Below are positions 8,942 to 17,602 of a DNA stretch of 34,468 bases, piece by piece. This DNA comes from Roseburia sp. (GTDB taxonomy: Bacteria; Bacillota; Clostridia; Lachnospirales; Lachnospiraceae). Both the position numbers and the translations under genes were made by a program. Numbering within the stretch: the stretch's first letter is position 1; each line of letters starts with the position of its first letter. The notes under the pieces were generated by a model. The model searched no databases. It worked only from the letters and a program-made list of their open reading frames with translations, and was not told where the DNA came from. The DNA lies in NCBI GenBank assembly GCA_023664725.1, contig JAMPFA010000021.1, forward strand, positions 1-34,468, given 5' to 3'.

Positions 8942-9649
8942 TTAACAAATAGCAATCTCATCTATGCTCATGGTCTCTTCCACTCCAATGATCCCGAAAT
9001 GATACTCATAAAAAATCTCTACGTTATATTTAAAGTCCAGAAACGTATCCACCAGAAACATAATTCTCTGCTCTAAATGTTTCTCCTTTTTCTGCCTGGT
9101 ATATAGATAGATTTCATCAATCAGGTCATTGTTGTAATACACGATGCTGTCGTCCACCAGCCCGTGGACCATGTCCAAAAAAATCGGCAGGGCGTTTCCT
9201 ACACGGAAACAGTTAAGCCACCCACTAAGTAGCCTCTCCCGCTGTGCATAATCCAGCAGGAGATAAACCTCCTTAGCCGTCTCCCCAAACCTTCCCTCTA
9301 AGATCTCCGCTGCAAGCATCCTTTTATGGTAATCTTCCCTGGTCATCCCGGAACACACGTCATTCTGAGCCAGCATATGGAGGATTAAGTTGGCCAGGCT
9401 CTCCCGTAGCCCATAAAATTCTGACTGCTCCGGCCCATAGAAATCCTTAAATATCTCATAAAACCGGTAATATGTATTGACTTCAACCTGAATTTCCTTT
9501 AATTCCTGCTCTTTTAGCCATGTCTGGTTTAAACACTCTAAGGAAAGTTCCATATATGCGCTTCCGTTGTTTGCATGGACAAAACGAAGTTCCTGCTGGG
9601 GGATTTTTTCCTCCTTTGCCTGGATCAACGCTTCCCACAGATACCTCAT
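8942..9649 (-). CDS. Uncharacterised injection-system protein, likely baseplate-associated
   Basis: This 235-residue protein is not recognised. It is mostly helical and acidic, with no signal peptide and no membrane segment. An N-terminal MRYLWEALIQAKEE leads into mixed strands (LRFVHANNGSAYMELSLE), a helical middle, and a C-terminal strand rich in aromatics (YNVEIFYEYHFG). Its ATG overlaps the stop of the 438-residue gene in the ATGA arrangement, so the two are translationally coupled and probably made in fixed proportion. The SD is GGGGGAG. By position between the Hsp70-like gene and the spike genes it is a candidate wedge or TssF/TssG-equivalent component, but no motif proves this. Confidence 0.72.
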   Translation of the reverse strand: MRYLWEALIQAKEEKIPQQELRFVHANNGSAYMELSLECLNQTWLKEQELKEIQVEVNTYYRFYEIFKDFYGPEQSEFYGLRESLANLILHMLAQNDVCSGMTREDYHKRMLAAEILEGRFGETAKEVYLLLDYAQRERLLSGWLNCFRVGNALPIFLDMVHGLVDDSIVYYNNDLIDEIYLYTRQKKEKHLEQRIMFLVDTFLDFKYNVEIFYEYHFGIIGVEETMSIDEIAIC

Positions 9650-10962
9650 AGAATCACTCCCCCACAGTCATATTCCGGATAAAGCCTCTGGACTTCCGAA
9701 GTAAGAAAACTTAAGATATCCCTCTGAAGCCAGGATTCTTTTTCCCCTTTCTTAAAATATAAGACCAGTTTCTTCTGGGCTTTGGGGTCTCTGATTTCCT
9801 CTGTAATAAAGGGGTTCATGGAATATGTCTCTTTTCTGCGTGGGAAATGGTCTGCCACCTCACAGTCCTGGTATACAACATAATCCTCCAGGCTAAACCC
9901 TTTTATGAAATGAGCCAGCTCTGTTTTTGTCCTGATATCCTGATTCCACCTGCGCCGGTATTTATCCGAAAAACTTTCCGCCCTCCCGTTTCCCATGACA
10001 GGGAAGGAATAGCTGTCAATTTTCCGTTCTCCTGAAATTTTCAGCATATACACATCCCACTTTTTTGCCTCCCCGGCTTCACTTATGATCCGCAATTTAT
10101 CCTCCTCCTGGCTTACGCTTAGGATAATATTGTCGTCTTCCACCAGATAGGCATTTTCCTGGCCGTATTCCCTGATGGATATGTTGTGTTCATAATTTTT
10201 ATGGTCTATGCAGGGTGTGGGGAACCCGATGCCTTCTAAGGTTATTTTTTTCATGTTCCACACCGGGATAACGTCACTTTGGATCATATGGCTGTACTCC
10301 CCAAACTGGACTGTGACTTTCTGGATTTTTTCACTGCCGGTCATCTCCTTGGGGATTTCTGTCACTACCGCATCTGCCATTTTATATAAATAAGGCGCAT
10401 TCACCGTCTGCCAGGGGATTCCGTTTTTAATGAACAGCTTGTATAAATACTTTATTTTTTCTATGTATTCCCTGTTTTCTTTCAGGCACACTTTTATCTT
10501 CCACTCTTTTTCGGGGTTTTCCGTATAAATAACTCCCTCAAACACCGGATTTTCCTCCCACAGCCTTAATATCTCAAGATAATCACAGTGGAGCATGACT
10601 TTTGTAAGGGGAAATCCCCCCTCTTCCAAGACCGCTTGATAAAGTTCTTTCATGTCATACTGCGCCTCTTTTAAATCCCCCTCCTCCATGGGGGATAAGA
10701 GATGGTGAGTGACATCAAAATATTCTTTTTCCATTATGCCCGTCTTTACCTGATAATGGCTCTGCCCAAAGTCCAGTTGTTTTTCTACCCGGTTCTCTAA
10801 CCCTTTGTACATGGACTGGCTTGTCTCATACAGCGACCAGAAAACCCCTTCCATTAAGTCCTTAAAAACCACCCTCTCCTCTAAACTGGCAATTGACTGT
10901 ATCTCCCTTTGGATCAACTCTTTTACCGCTAATTCATCTTCTTTATGTTCCGGCCATTCCAT
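9646..10962 (-). CDS. Uncharacterised large injection-system protein, candidate baseplate wedge
   Basis: This 438-residue protein has no family motif I can name. It begins with an acidic helical region (1-160), then beta-rich segments (about 215-330) with pairs such as KVTVQFGEYSHMI and MKKITLEGIGFPTP, and ends in a segment of mixed strands and a helix (RDILSFLTSEVQRLYPEY). There is no membrane span or signal peptide. The ATG at 10962 follows AGGGATGCAAA, and the ribosome site overlaps the TAG of the Hsp70-like gene. The next gene overlaps it by four bases. Size, soluble character and position between the chaperone and the spike suggest a baseplate wedge of the TssF/gp6 type. That is context only. 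Confidence 0.72.
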   Translation of the reverse strand: MEWPEHKEDELAVKELIQREIQSIASLEERVVFKDLMEGVFWSLYETSQSMYKGLENRVEKQLDFGQSHYQVKTGIMEKEYFDVTHHLLSPMEEGDLKEAQYDMKELYQAVLEEGGFPLTKVMLHCDYLEILRLWEENPVFEGVIYTENPEKEWKIKVCLKENREYIEKIKYLYKLFIKNGIPWQTVNAPYLYKMADAVVTEIPKEMTGSEKIQKVTVQFGEYSHMIQSDVIPVWNMKKITLEGIGFPTPCIDHKNYEHNISIREYGQENAYLVEDDNIILSVSQEEDKLRIISEAGEAKKWDVYMLKISGERKIDSYSFPVMGNGRAESFSDKYRRRWNQDIRTKTELAHFIKGFSLEDYVVYQDCEVADHFPRRKETYSMNPFITEEIRDPKAQKKLVLYFKKGEKESWLQRDILSFLTSEVQRLYPEYDCGGVIL

Positions 10963-10971
10963 TTTGCATCC

Positions 10972-13452
10972 CTACTTTCTCCCGTCAAAAAAGTTCAGTT
11001 CCCATGTGTCATCCTCAAAATCAAAAAACGCCTCCTCCCCCATATAGAGGATTTCCTTATCCCTCAGTACCGGCAGCACCACAAAACCCCACCGCTCCCT
11101 GGAGATCCATACAAAAAACTTCATCTCACCTTCTAAAATGGTATCTGTCTCCTCCTGAATCACGGTTCCTGCGTAAGTTTGGTCAATAGACTCCTGGGTA
11201 GTCCTTTTAAAGTCCGAAGTATTGTATTCAAAATAGTAGGTCTTCAGCCGTTCCCCCTGTTCGTCATTTAAATACAGGTCTAACTGGTTTCCGATATGGA
11301 ACCTGGAAATATAACCGATGTGGTCCTCTTTATCCATGCTCCTGATTAAAATTTTCTCCTGGTTTTCGTGGGTGTATGCCATAATCTCATAGGGGAGGCT
11401 TCCTACCTGGTAATTCTCATTTACCTTCATGTATCCTAATTTACAGTCTAAAAAATAAGACAGTGCCCCCTCTAAGCAGCACATTTTCAGTTCTGTCCCC
11501 ACATCATTTTTTTTCGTCCCCTGAATCCGTTTCCCCGGCACATACTGTTTTAAGGCTTCCAGAAACAGCCTTGATTTGCAGGACTGCCCTGTGAGCTTTA
11601 TCATTTCATATTCCCCTAATTCCCCGTTTTCAAACTTTTTATCCAAAAAACGGCCCATCAGATGGTATATGTCCGGCCTTAGGATTTCTTCTATTTCATT
11701 TAAATACAAGTCAATTTCCAGGGAACCGGAAAGGTATGCAAACTCCCCGCCCCGGCAGACAGAAAGCTTCCATTTGTCCAGGAAAATGCCACTCCCTTTT
11801 TCCGTTGACAGTTTCAATTTGTAACAGAACTCTGACCGGAAAAATTTCTTTTTTATCTGTTCCGCCAGTTCAAACAGATAATAGTAGTTGTTTTTCACAT
11901 AAAAATACTGTTCCCTGCTGGTGTCCTCATATTCTTTGAAACGGGTGGGCAGGCATTTTTCTGCCTGGGCGTACTTTTTTTCCAGCTCTTCGTAGGCCTG
12001 GTCCCCCTCCTTCATCTCATCAATGGAAAACCGCTCTCCCTCTAAAGGCGCAATGCCCTCTGCAATCCGTATTTTTAAAAACTGCAGGATGCGGTAAGTC
12101 AGGTTATTGCCTCCGAAGTTCGTATCCCCGTTTTCATAGCGGGTCTCTAAGTCCACAATATAAGAAACCCTGGTATTTTCGATGAAAAAACGGCCGGAGG
12201 TCAAATCTGTGGTGCCTCCTCCACAGTCGATTACCAGGGCGTGGTACCACCTGCGTTCTTTGTAGCTTTTCTGCTGGATCAGGCCATGGATACTGTGGAA
12301 CAAAACGGCCATGCCCTCATCCAGCTGGCAGTTCACTTTGTAATCCGGCAGCAATTCCTTAAAAAGTCTCCCAAACTTATCTTTCTGCCGTATAGGGGCT
12401 AAAAGCTGGATATTGGTAAAACTGCATTTAAACTGCTGTCTGGCCAGCTCCAGGAGATAGTCAAAGAAGGCTCTAAGCATCTCCTTCCTTGAAAACTGAT
12501 ATTTGCATCCGTTTTTCAGCACTACACTCTCTATCCTGTCCGCATTGCTGATCCAACGCTTTATGTCATAAAAAACCGCTGCATCTTCGTCACGGTAATT
12601 CTGCCCGTCCATCATCTGGGCGTCGTATCCAAACAGAAATTCCGCTTCACTGCCCTCCTTCTCCCGCACACCGATTACGCTGGGGATGATGGGTCTTCCC
12701 TTTACTCTGGCTGTTTTTGTGCTCCCGTCCGGCAGGCACATGCCCATGGTGGTATTGGAACTTCCGAAATCAATGACCAGCGGCAGCTCCACTTCCTGGA
12801 TTTCTTTTTCCTGGATGTCTAAAAGAGGGATTCTTACCGCCTCAATATAACCGGGCGCAGACACACGTTTCCCAAAATAGCAGTCGTAAAAAAATTCTGA
12901 TGCTTTTGCGCTGGGAAAATACAGAATAAAATACTGGTGCTTTTCCATTTGGCGCAGTTCAACGTCCTTCCCTTTAAAGAGATATGTCTCCCCCTCAATT
13001 TCTTCAAGGTAGAAACAGGTATACAGTTTCAATTCCTCATCTACCAGCAGGAGATTGCCGCAGTAATGCACGCAGCCGTTTTCGAATTTGACCTTATAGC
13101 CATCCAGTTCATTCATTTCTGTTCCCCGGTAAACCATGATCGTACCAGGAATCATTACTTTCGGTTCATCCAGAAACTCAATCCCGTTCCCGTCTAAAAA
13201 AGTCTGGATATGATCCAGTCCCTCCTCATATCCCTCTTTGATGTGCCGGTACTCTTTCTGCCCGCGGAACCTCATGATCAAACGTATCAGCCCTTCCCTG
13301 TCTGTGTTTTGGGCCGTGGGAACCACCAGATGCTCCGTCCTGCATATTTCCCGCAGACGGAAAGTAGTCATTTTTTCCAATTCACTCTGTTTATATGTAT
13401 GGTTTTTTTCTTTTTCCACCCCAGGGTTCAAAATATACGTGTAGCGGCTCAT
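10972..13452 (-). CDS. Hsp70/actin-fold ATPase-like protein of the injection system
   Basis: The 826-residue protein has an Hsp70/actin-type nucleotide fold in the middle: phosphate-1 loop VIDFGSSNTTMG (226-237), phosphate-2 loop VIDCGGGTTDLTSG (407-420) and an adenosine-type motif IKLTGQSCKSRLF (618-630). Ahead of this lies a 220-residue N-terminal extension with a helical MTTFRLREICRTEHL segment that resembles a small SAP-like helix pair. A classic substrate-binding domain with a helical lid is not evident, so it is an Hsp70 relative rather than DnaK. The ATG at 13452 is preceded by GGGGGATAAGC. A J-domain gene lies in the same operon, so the two may work together to assemble or disassemble the sheath or fold spike cargo. 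The ClpV-like ATPase expected in type VI systems is absent from the window. Confidence 0.82.
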   Translation of the reverse strand: MSRYTYILNPGVEKEKNHTYKQSELEKMTTFRLREICRTEHLVVPTAQNTDREGLIRLIMRFRGQKEYRHIKEGYEEGLDHIQTFLDGNGIEFLDEPKVMIPGTIMVYRGTEMNELDGYKVKFENGCVHYCGNLLLVDEELKLYTCFYLEEIEGETYLFKGKDVELRQMEKHQYFILYFPSAKASEFFYDCYFGKRVSAPGYIEAVRIPLLDIQEKEIQEVELPLVIDFGSSNTTMGMCLPDGSTKTARVKGRPIIPSVIGVREKEGSEAEFLFGYDAQMMDGQNYRDEDAAVFYDIKRWISNADRIESVVLKNGCKYQFSRKEMLRAFFDYLLELARQQFKCSFTNIQLLAPIRQKDKFGRLFKELLPDYKVNCQLDEGMAVLFHSIHGLIQQKSYKERRWYHALVIDCGGGTTDLTSGRFFIENTRVSYIVDLETRYENGDTNFGGNNLTYRILQFLKIRIAEGIAPLEGERFSIDEMKEGDQAYEELEKKYAQAEKCLPTRFKEYEDTSREQYFYVKNNYYYLFELAEQIKKKFFRSEFCYKLKLSTEKGSGIFLDKWKLSVCRGGEFAYLSGSLEIDLYLNEIEEILRPDIYHLMGRFLDKKFENGELGEYEMIKLTGQSCKSRLFLEALKQYVPGKRIQGTKKNDVGTELKMCCLEGALSYFLDCKLGYMKVNENYQVGSLPYEIMAYTHENQEKILIRSMDKEDHIGYISRFHIGNQLDLYLNDEQGERLKTYYFEYNTSDFKRTTQESIDQTYAGTVIQEETDTILEGEMKFFVWISRERWGFVVLPVLRDKEILYMGEEAFFDFEDDTWELNFFDGRK

Positions 13453-13468
13453 GCTTATCCCCCATTTC

Positions 13469-15130
13469 TCACTGATCCATTAATGGCTGTTCTGCCGCAG
13501 CATTTTGCTCTGCCATGGCATTTTGTGCTGCAATCCCTGCTTTGGCAGCATTGATTTTTTCATTAATCCGCTCTGCCATCTCCTCCAACTCCAGTTCCCT
13601 GTATAACGACTGGGCCGCCTGGAAAAACGTAAGGGCGCTTTCATAATTGCCCTGTGACAGCAGTTCGTTTCCCTGGTTTTCTAACTCTATGGCGCTCTGC
13701 TGGTCCTTGGATTTCTGCTCATTTTCCAACGCTAGATCGGCTGCCTGCTCATCTATTTTATCCTGGAGGCGTTTTTGCGCTTCCGCCTGCTGTTTTTCCA
13801 GTTCCTCTTCCGCAGACATCTGCAGCCCTAGCGCCTCTGCCTTTCCGTCATTAAAATAGAGGCCCGCCGCTTTCTCCTTGGCTTTCTTATATAATTCGAT
13901 GGCCCCTTTTAAGTTGCCATATCCCTCTTTGTATTCCCCCTGGGCAATCAGGTCAAAGACTTCTATGTACCCTTCCGTCCTGGCCAGCTGGCTGTCAATA
14001 TAGGCAATCCCTACGTTGCCCGCTTCCACCGCCATCTCCCTGGCTTTTAAAAACAGTTCCTTGGCTTTTTCATACTCCCCTGCATTCAGCGCCTCATCTG
14101 CCATAATGATCTGTTCCGCAAGCTTTATATACTGATCAGATTCCCCGTATTCTTTCTCCCGTTTTAACTCCTTCGCCAGGGCCTTTGCCTGGCCGTATTC
14201 TTCTGCGGCTTTGGGATAGTTGTCACAATCGATATATTCTCCTCCGCTTTCCATATACTGATACAAAGAATCCGTTTTTGTGCGGATGTTTCTGTAACGC
14301 ATATACAATACTGTGGCCGTAACCCCTGCAGCCAGCAGAACCGGGAGCACAATCATTAAAACTTTTTTCCATGTCCAGGGCTTCTTCGGGGACTGGTAAA
14401 CTTTATTGACAAATGTAACTGCCAGGGTATAATTGTCGATTTTTTTCTTTTCCTGCTCTTTTAATATGAAATCCTCTGCCTGGTTCAGTATGTCTTTTGG
14501 CTCTTTTGCGTCATTGATGATCCCAAGGAGGTCTGTCTCCTGGCACTGTTCCCAGGCCCCTCTGGTAAGAAGTACAAACAAATCCCCATTCTCCAGTTTC
14601 TTTTTCCTGGAAGTCGGGATTTTGGGAGTGCCCCTTTCCCCCAAAAAGGAATACAGATTATTCCTCTCCTCGTGGGCTGCCGCTTCATCTAACGGTATTT
14701 TCTCTTCCTCAAGAAGGTTTTGGGTCAAAGACTGGTCTTTTGTCTTTTCTAATATCCTTGCATTCCGTATCCAGTACAGACGGCAGTTCCCCACATGACA
14801 GTAACGGATCTTCCGATAGTCTGTCACTGCCACCACTACAGCCGCCTTTAAATGCATCCCTTTTTTCTCATTTAACAGTTCCCTGTGGGCTTTTCGGATA
14901 TAACGTTTCAGTGCGCCTTTCTTTATGGTGGGTTTCTCCGTAAACTCCCGGATAATAGTATCCACCACTAATCTTGCACTGTTGGCAGAAGGTTCTTCGT
15001 CTAAGCTGTCTGCTAATACATAACAGGCAAAATCATCCATTTCCACATATCCAAAGTAATCCCTGTTAGAAAATTCCTGCCCTTCCTCGGAAATATGGAG
15101 CGTCTGAAACTCAGAATTCATTCTTCTCAT
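13469..15130 (-). CDS. Degenerate PP2C-like protein with membrane span and TPR/coiled-coil tail
   Basis: Residues 1-245 of 553 have a PP2C layout: YVLADSLDEE (38-46) in place of the ADGxGG motif, RYCHVGNCRLYW (109-120), LLTRGAWE (187-194) in place of SDG, and IDNYTLAV (231-238) at the DN site. One hydrophobic span follows (about 257-276). Beyond it is a long helical region (about 285-530) with repeated EYxxAKELFLKA and GNYESALTFFQAA units typical of TPRs, ending in an Ala/Gln-rich tail. The metal-binding Asp of two PP2C motifs is lost, so phosphatase activity is doubtful and a scaffold or sensor role is possible. The ATG shares its A with the TAA of the upstream PP2C gene, so translation is coupled; AGGAGG lies 9 nt upstream. 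The TPR part may lie outside or inside depending on topology. Confidence 0.82.
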   Translation of the reverse strand: MRRMNSEFQTLHISEEGQEFSNRDYFGYVEMDDFACYVLADSLDEEPSANSARLVVDTIIREFTEKPTIKKGALKRYIRKAHRELLNEKKGMHLKAAVVVAVTDYRKIRYCHVGNCRLYWIRNARILEKTKDQSLTQNLLEEEKIPLDEAAAHEERNNLYSFLGERGTPKIPTSRKKKLENGDLFVLLTRGAWEQCQETDLLGIINDAKEPKDILNQAEDFILKEQEKKKIDNYTLAVTFVNKVYQSPKKPWTWKKVLMIVLPVLLAAGVTATVLYMRYRNIRTKTDSLYQYMESGGEYIDCDNYPKAAEEYGQAKALAKELKREKEYGESDQYIKLAEQIIMADEALNAGEYEKAKELFLKAREMAVEAGNVGIAYIDSQLARTEGYIEVFDLIAQGEYKEGYGNLKGAIELYKKAKEKAAGLYFNDGKAEALGLQMSAEEELEKQQAEAQKRLQDKIDEQAADLALENEQKSKDQQSAIELENQGNELLSQGNYESALTFFQAAQSLYRELELEEMAERINEKINAAKAGIAAQNAMAEQNAAAEQPLMDQ

Positions 15131-15975
15131 TAAAACCGTCCTCCTCCTATGACTATGACACTTCCATTATCCTTTTCCGGGTTTTCTTTTCTCTCCGCCT
15201 CAAAAACCAGCCGCTCCGCTAATTTCTGGGGCGGCTGTGTATCCAGCAGAATATCTTCCATCTCCCTCCAGGAGAGTTCCTCAAAAATCCCTTTGCTTAC
15301 AAGGAGCACTTTATCCCCCTGTTTTAAGCGGATTGGCTGGTGGCAGACCTCGATTTCATGAAACCCGTCCCCTCCCAGATAATTCCAAATGCGTTTTTCT
15401 CCCATGCTCCATATTGCTTCCTGCCTGGAGATCTTTCCCTCTTCATATGCCTGGGCCGCCAGCACATCCATGGTCTGCCCCCTGCTTAAAGGGATCAGCT
15501 CTTCACCGCGGAGAATGGCAATACGCACATTGCCGGCCGCCGCATAGTATAAATGGGTTTTGTCCATAAACACTGCCCCTGCGCTTGCCCCGCCATTGCG
15601 CTCCCCTATGGTATCCTGGATATGGCGGTTGGCTTCGTAAAAGGCAGTTTTGAAAAAATAGATTGGATCGTTTAAGCTTTTGTAGGGTTCAAAACGATCA
15701 AGAATAGTGTCCACGGCAATCTGGGCGCAGAGCATCCCGGTATTGGCACTGCCGATGCCATCTGCCAAAACCGCCATGGTCCCTGCAGTATTTTTCCAGA
15801 CCTGTGCCCGGTCTGCCTGGTTTTCCCGGCTTCCTGTAGTCTGGCAGATACCCTCCTTAGCGCTGTTTCCCACCGCCTGATGGATATTGATATCCCGCAG
15901 AAGAAAAGCAAAACGGATTGCTGCCAATATGAAAAAACAAACAATCCCCAAGGCTGCCCAAATTCCACCCATCAT
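15130..15975 (-). CDS. Membrane-anchored PP2C-like phosphatase
   Basis: The protein of about 281 residues starts with one membrane span (about residues 3-26) and then a PP2C domain: NQADRAQVW, VLADGIGSANTG (70-81), GASAGAVF, YYAAAGNVRI, LVSKGIFEE (225-233) and DNGSVIVIGGG near the end. The family removes phosphate from Ser/Thr with a two-metal centre, and in type VI systems PppA does this to the Fha scaffold. The usual Asp in SDG is Lys here (SKG), so activity may be altered. I place the start at an ATG (15975) that overlaps the TGA of the zinc-ribbon FHA gene; a longer form from ATG 16008 has no ribosome site. The two neighbouring FHA genes point to a phospho-threonine switch. Confidence 0.82.
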   Translation of the reverse strand: MMGGIWAALGIVCFFILAAIRFAFLLRDINIHQAVGNSAKEGICQTTGSRENQADRAQVWKNTAGTMAVLADGIGSANTGMLCAQIAVDTILDRFEPYKSLNDPIYFFKTAFYEANRHIQDTIGERNGGASAGAVFMDKTHLYYAAAGNVRIAILRGEELIPLSRGQTMDVLAAQAYEEGKISRQEAIWSMGEKRIWNYLGGDGFHEIEVCHQPIRLKQGDKVLLVSKGIFEELSWREMEDILLDTQPPQKLAERLVFEAERKENPEKDNGSVIVIGGGRF

Positions 15976-16469
15976 TTCAAATCCGCCCAGGAAAAATTTG
16001 TCCCACATAAGGGCACGAATATAAACCGGCTTTTTCCTAAAATGATGGTATCGTAAGGCTTTAATTCACTGGGCACGTAAACCGGTTCATCATTCAGATA
16101 GGCGATTCCTGCGGAATCCCCCGGCAGAATCATCGTATTTAATTTATGGGGGTCATAGACAATAATGGCATGGTTCTTCCGGTTGATTTCGTTATCCCCA
16201 AGAATCTGGATATCCATTTCATCCCCCCTGCCCACAAAATTCTTCCCTTCATGGATTTTATAGTCCATCCCTACCCTGGCTCCTTCGATACAGATAATCC
16301 AGCCGCACACCGGACGCACTTTTTCATCTAAAATCTCTACCGGAGGTTCAAAACCCACCGGTTTTGGGGCAAAAGCTTCTTCCTGGGTCTTCATATTACA
16401 GTAAGGGCATATTTTCCCATACCGCCTGGGATTGTAAACATGTCCATTGGGGCATTTTGCTAAACTCAT
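15972..16469 (-). CDS. Zinc-ribbon FHA-domain protein
   Basis: This 165-residue protein begins with a ribbon-like metal site (C6, H10, C21, C24 in CPNGHVYNPRRYGKICPYC) and then carries an FHA domain (about 60-155): VGRGDEMDIQI, INRKNHAIIVYDP and YLNDEPVYVP lead to DTIILGKSRFIFV. FHA domains bind phospho-threonine; the family's usual S-x-x-H element appears here as NRKNH. The ATG at 16469 has AGAGG 11 nt upstream; the in-frame GTG at 16508 lacks a ribosome site. It has no membrane span, so it is likely the soluble scaffold, in the role Fha plays for type VI systems. The PP2C gene overlaps its stop codon. Confidence 0.85.
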   Translation of the reverse strand: MSLAKCPNGHVYNPRRYGKICPYCNMKTQEEAFAPKPVGFEPPVEILDEKVRPVCGWIICIEGARVGMDYKIHEGKNFVGRGDEMDIQILGDNEINRKNHAIIVYDPHKLNTMILPGDSAGIAYLNDEPVYVPSELKPYDTIILGKSRFIFVPLCGTNFSWADLK

Positions 16470-16512
16470 TCTATCTTCTACCTCTTTCTGTTTTGTCTTT
16501 GGATGCACCGTC

Positions 16513-17085
16513 TTAGGTTAATAACAGTTTTGTATTGGCAATATACAGAATATCTCCTGCCACCACTTTACAGGGGCGGTGTATGACCTTGTAGCATTCT
16601 CCGTCTTCTACCTTTCTTACTCTCACCCCATTCTGGGATTCCATATCCTCTATATACCATTGATCCAGGGAAAAATTTAATACCGCATGTTGGAAGTCAA
16701 TGAAACTGCTGTACTCGCAGCCTGACAGATCAATATCAAGCTCCTGGTTTTGTCCTTCTTTCCCGATAATCAGAGATGTCCTGCCCTGCATATCCCATGA
16801 TTTTACAGGTTTATCGTTTTCATCCAACAAAATTAACCGCGAAAGGCCATTATCCCGGTATACTTCCCCGTCATAAAACTGGATTTTTGCATCCCTCCGA
16901 GAAAAAGAAAACATCAAATCCAGCAGTGTCCATACCATAAAAAGAAATACGGCAAAAAGAATCAGGACATGCCAGTTTTGCATCTTTTCCCGGGAAAAAA
17001 TATACACGGATATCCCAGTGCCAAATAGCAAAATCAATAGGTCAAGAATTACTTTGATTCCTTTTTCTCTGTTTTCCTGTTCCAT
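16513..17085 (-). CDS. Membrane FHA-domain protein
   Basis: Two membrane spans (about 11-30 and 38-60) precede a cytoplasmic FHA-like domain (about 95-188 of 190): SLIIGKEGQNQELDIDLSG, FIDFQHAVLNFS, WYIEDMESQNGVRV and VVAGDILYIANTKLLLT. FHA folds read phospho-threonine, which would let this protein dock phosphorylated partners at the membrane. In the type VI analogy this would be a sub-membrane organiser standing in for TssL/TssM, but that is inference. The gene starts 3 nt after the J-domain gene's stop at 17089, with GGGAAATAAAAT upstream of its ATG, and a second FHA gene follows 43 nt further on. Confidence 0.83.
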   Translation of the reverse strand: MEQENREKGIKVILDLLILLFGTGISVYIFSREKMQNWHVLILFAVFLFMVWTLLDLMFSFSRRDAKIQFYDGEVYRDNGLSRLILLDENDKPVKSWDMQGRTSLIIGKEGQNQELDIDLSGCEYSSFIDFQHAVLNFSLDQWYIEDMESQNGVRVRKVEDGECYKVIHRPCKVVAGDILYIANTKLLLT

Positions 17086-17088
17086 ATT

Positions 17089-17523
17089 TTATTTCCCGTC
17101 TCCCTTTTGATTCTTTATCCCAAAAAATGCAGCAAACATCTCATCTGTATGAAAGGATTTTTCAGGGTTTTTCATCCCTTTATCATGATATGTCTCCATC
17201 CCTTTTCCCGGCTGAAATCCAAAAAACTGTTCAAACTGGCTCATGTCCTGCCTCTTTTGCGCAGAATGCCCAGGTTTATTTCCAGCAGCTTTTTTCTCTC
17301 CCCCAGGGTTTTTCCTTAAGACAGATTCATCATATTTTTTACGGCGTTCTTCATCTCCCAGGCATTCATAAGCTTCCTGGATTTCGTACATGCGTTTCTG
17401 CTTTTCCTCATCATCTTTTACCACATCCGGATGATACTGTTTTGCCAGCTTTCTGTACGCCTTTTTTATCTGGTCTTTCGATGCCTGCCTGTCTATTCCA
17501 AGTATGTTATAATAATTTTTCAT
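17089..17523 (-). CDS. J-domain (DnaJ-type) co-chaperone of the injection system
   Basis: Residues 1-70 form a canonical J domain: [32 protein letters not shown] with the HPD motif that stimulates Hsp70 ATPase, and [14 protein letters not shown]. The remaining 75 residues are charged and include [12 protein letters not shown] and [10 protein letters not shown], possibly peptide-binding or interaction strips. It has neither the Gly/Phe nor the zinc-finger domain of full DnaJ and is much shorter (144 residues), so it is a dedicated type III J protein. An Hsp70-like gene lies in the same operon. A GGTGG element lies upstream of the ATG, and a strong hairpin (17548-17573) separates it from the tube genes. 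Confidence 0.85.
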   Translation of the reverse strand: MKNYYNILGIDRQASKDQIKKAYRKLAKQYHPDVVKDDEEKQKRMYEIQEAYECLGDEERRKKYDESVLRKNPGGEKKAAGNKPGHSAQKRQDMSQFEQFFGFQPGKGMETYHDKGMKNPEKSFHTDEMFAAFFGIKNQKGDGK

Positions 17524-17547
17524 ATGGATTTAACCACCAGTTCATAA

Positions 17548-17573
17548 AAAGGGCTGCCCAAAGACAGCCCTTT
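17548..17573 (-). terminator. Hairpin between the tube genes and the J-domain gene (partial terminator)
   Basis: On the minus strand a stem AAAGGGCTG / CAGCCCTTT with an eight-base loop (TCTTTGGG) is followed by TTTTTAT, the shape of a Rho-independent terminator. It lies after the second Hcp-like gene and before the J-domain gene. Because the downstream genes continue in the same direction with no promoter I can see, I read it as a leaky terminator or RNA-stabilising stem that keeps sheath and tube mRNA abundant relative to the rest. Confidence 0.7.
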
Positions 17574-17602
17574 ATGTAATCACCACAGCTGCATACACAA
17601 CC

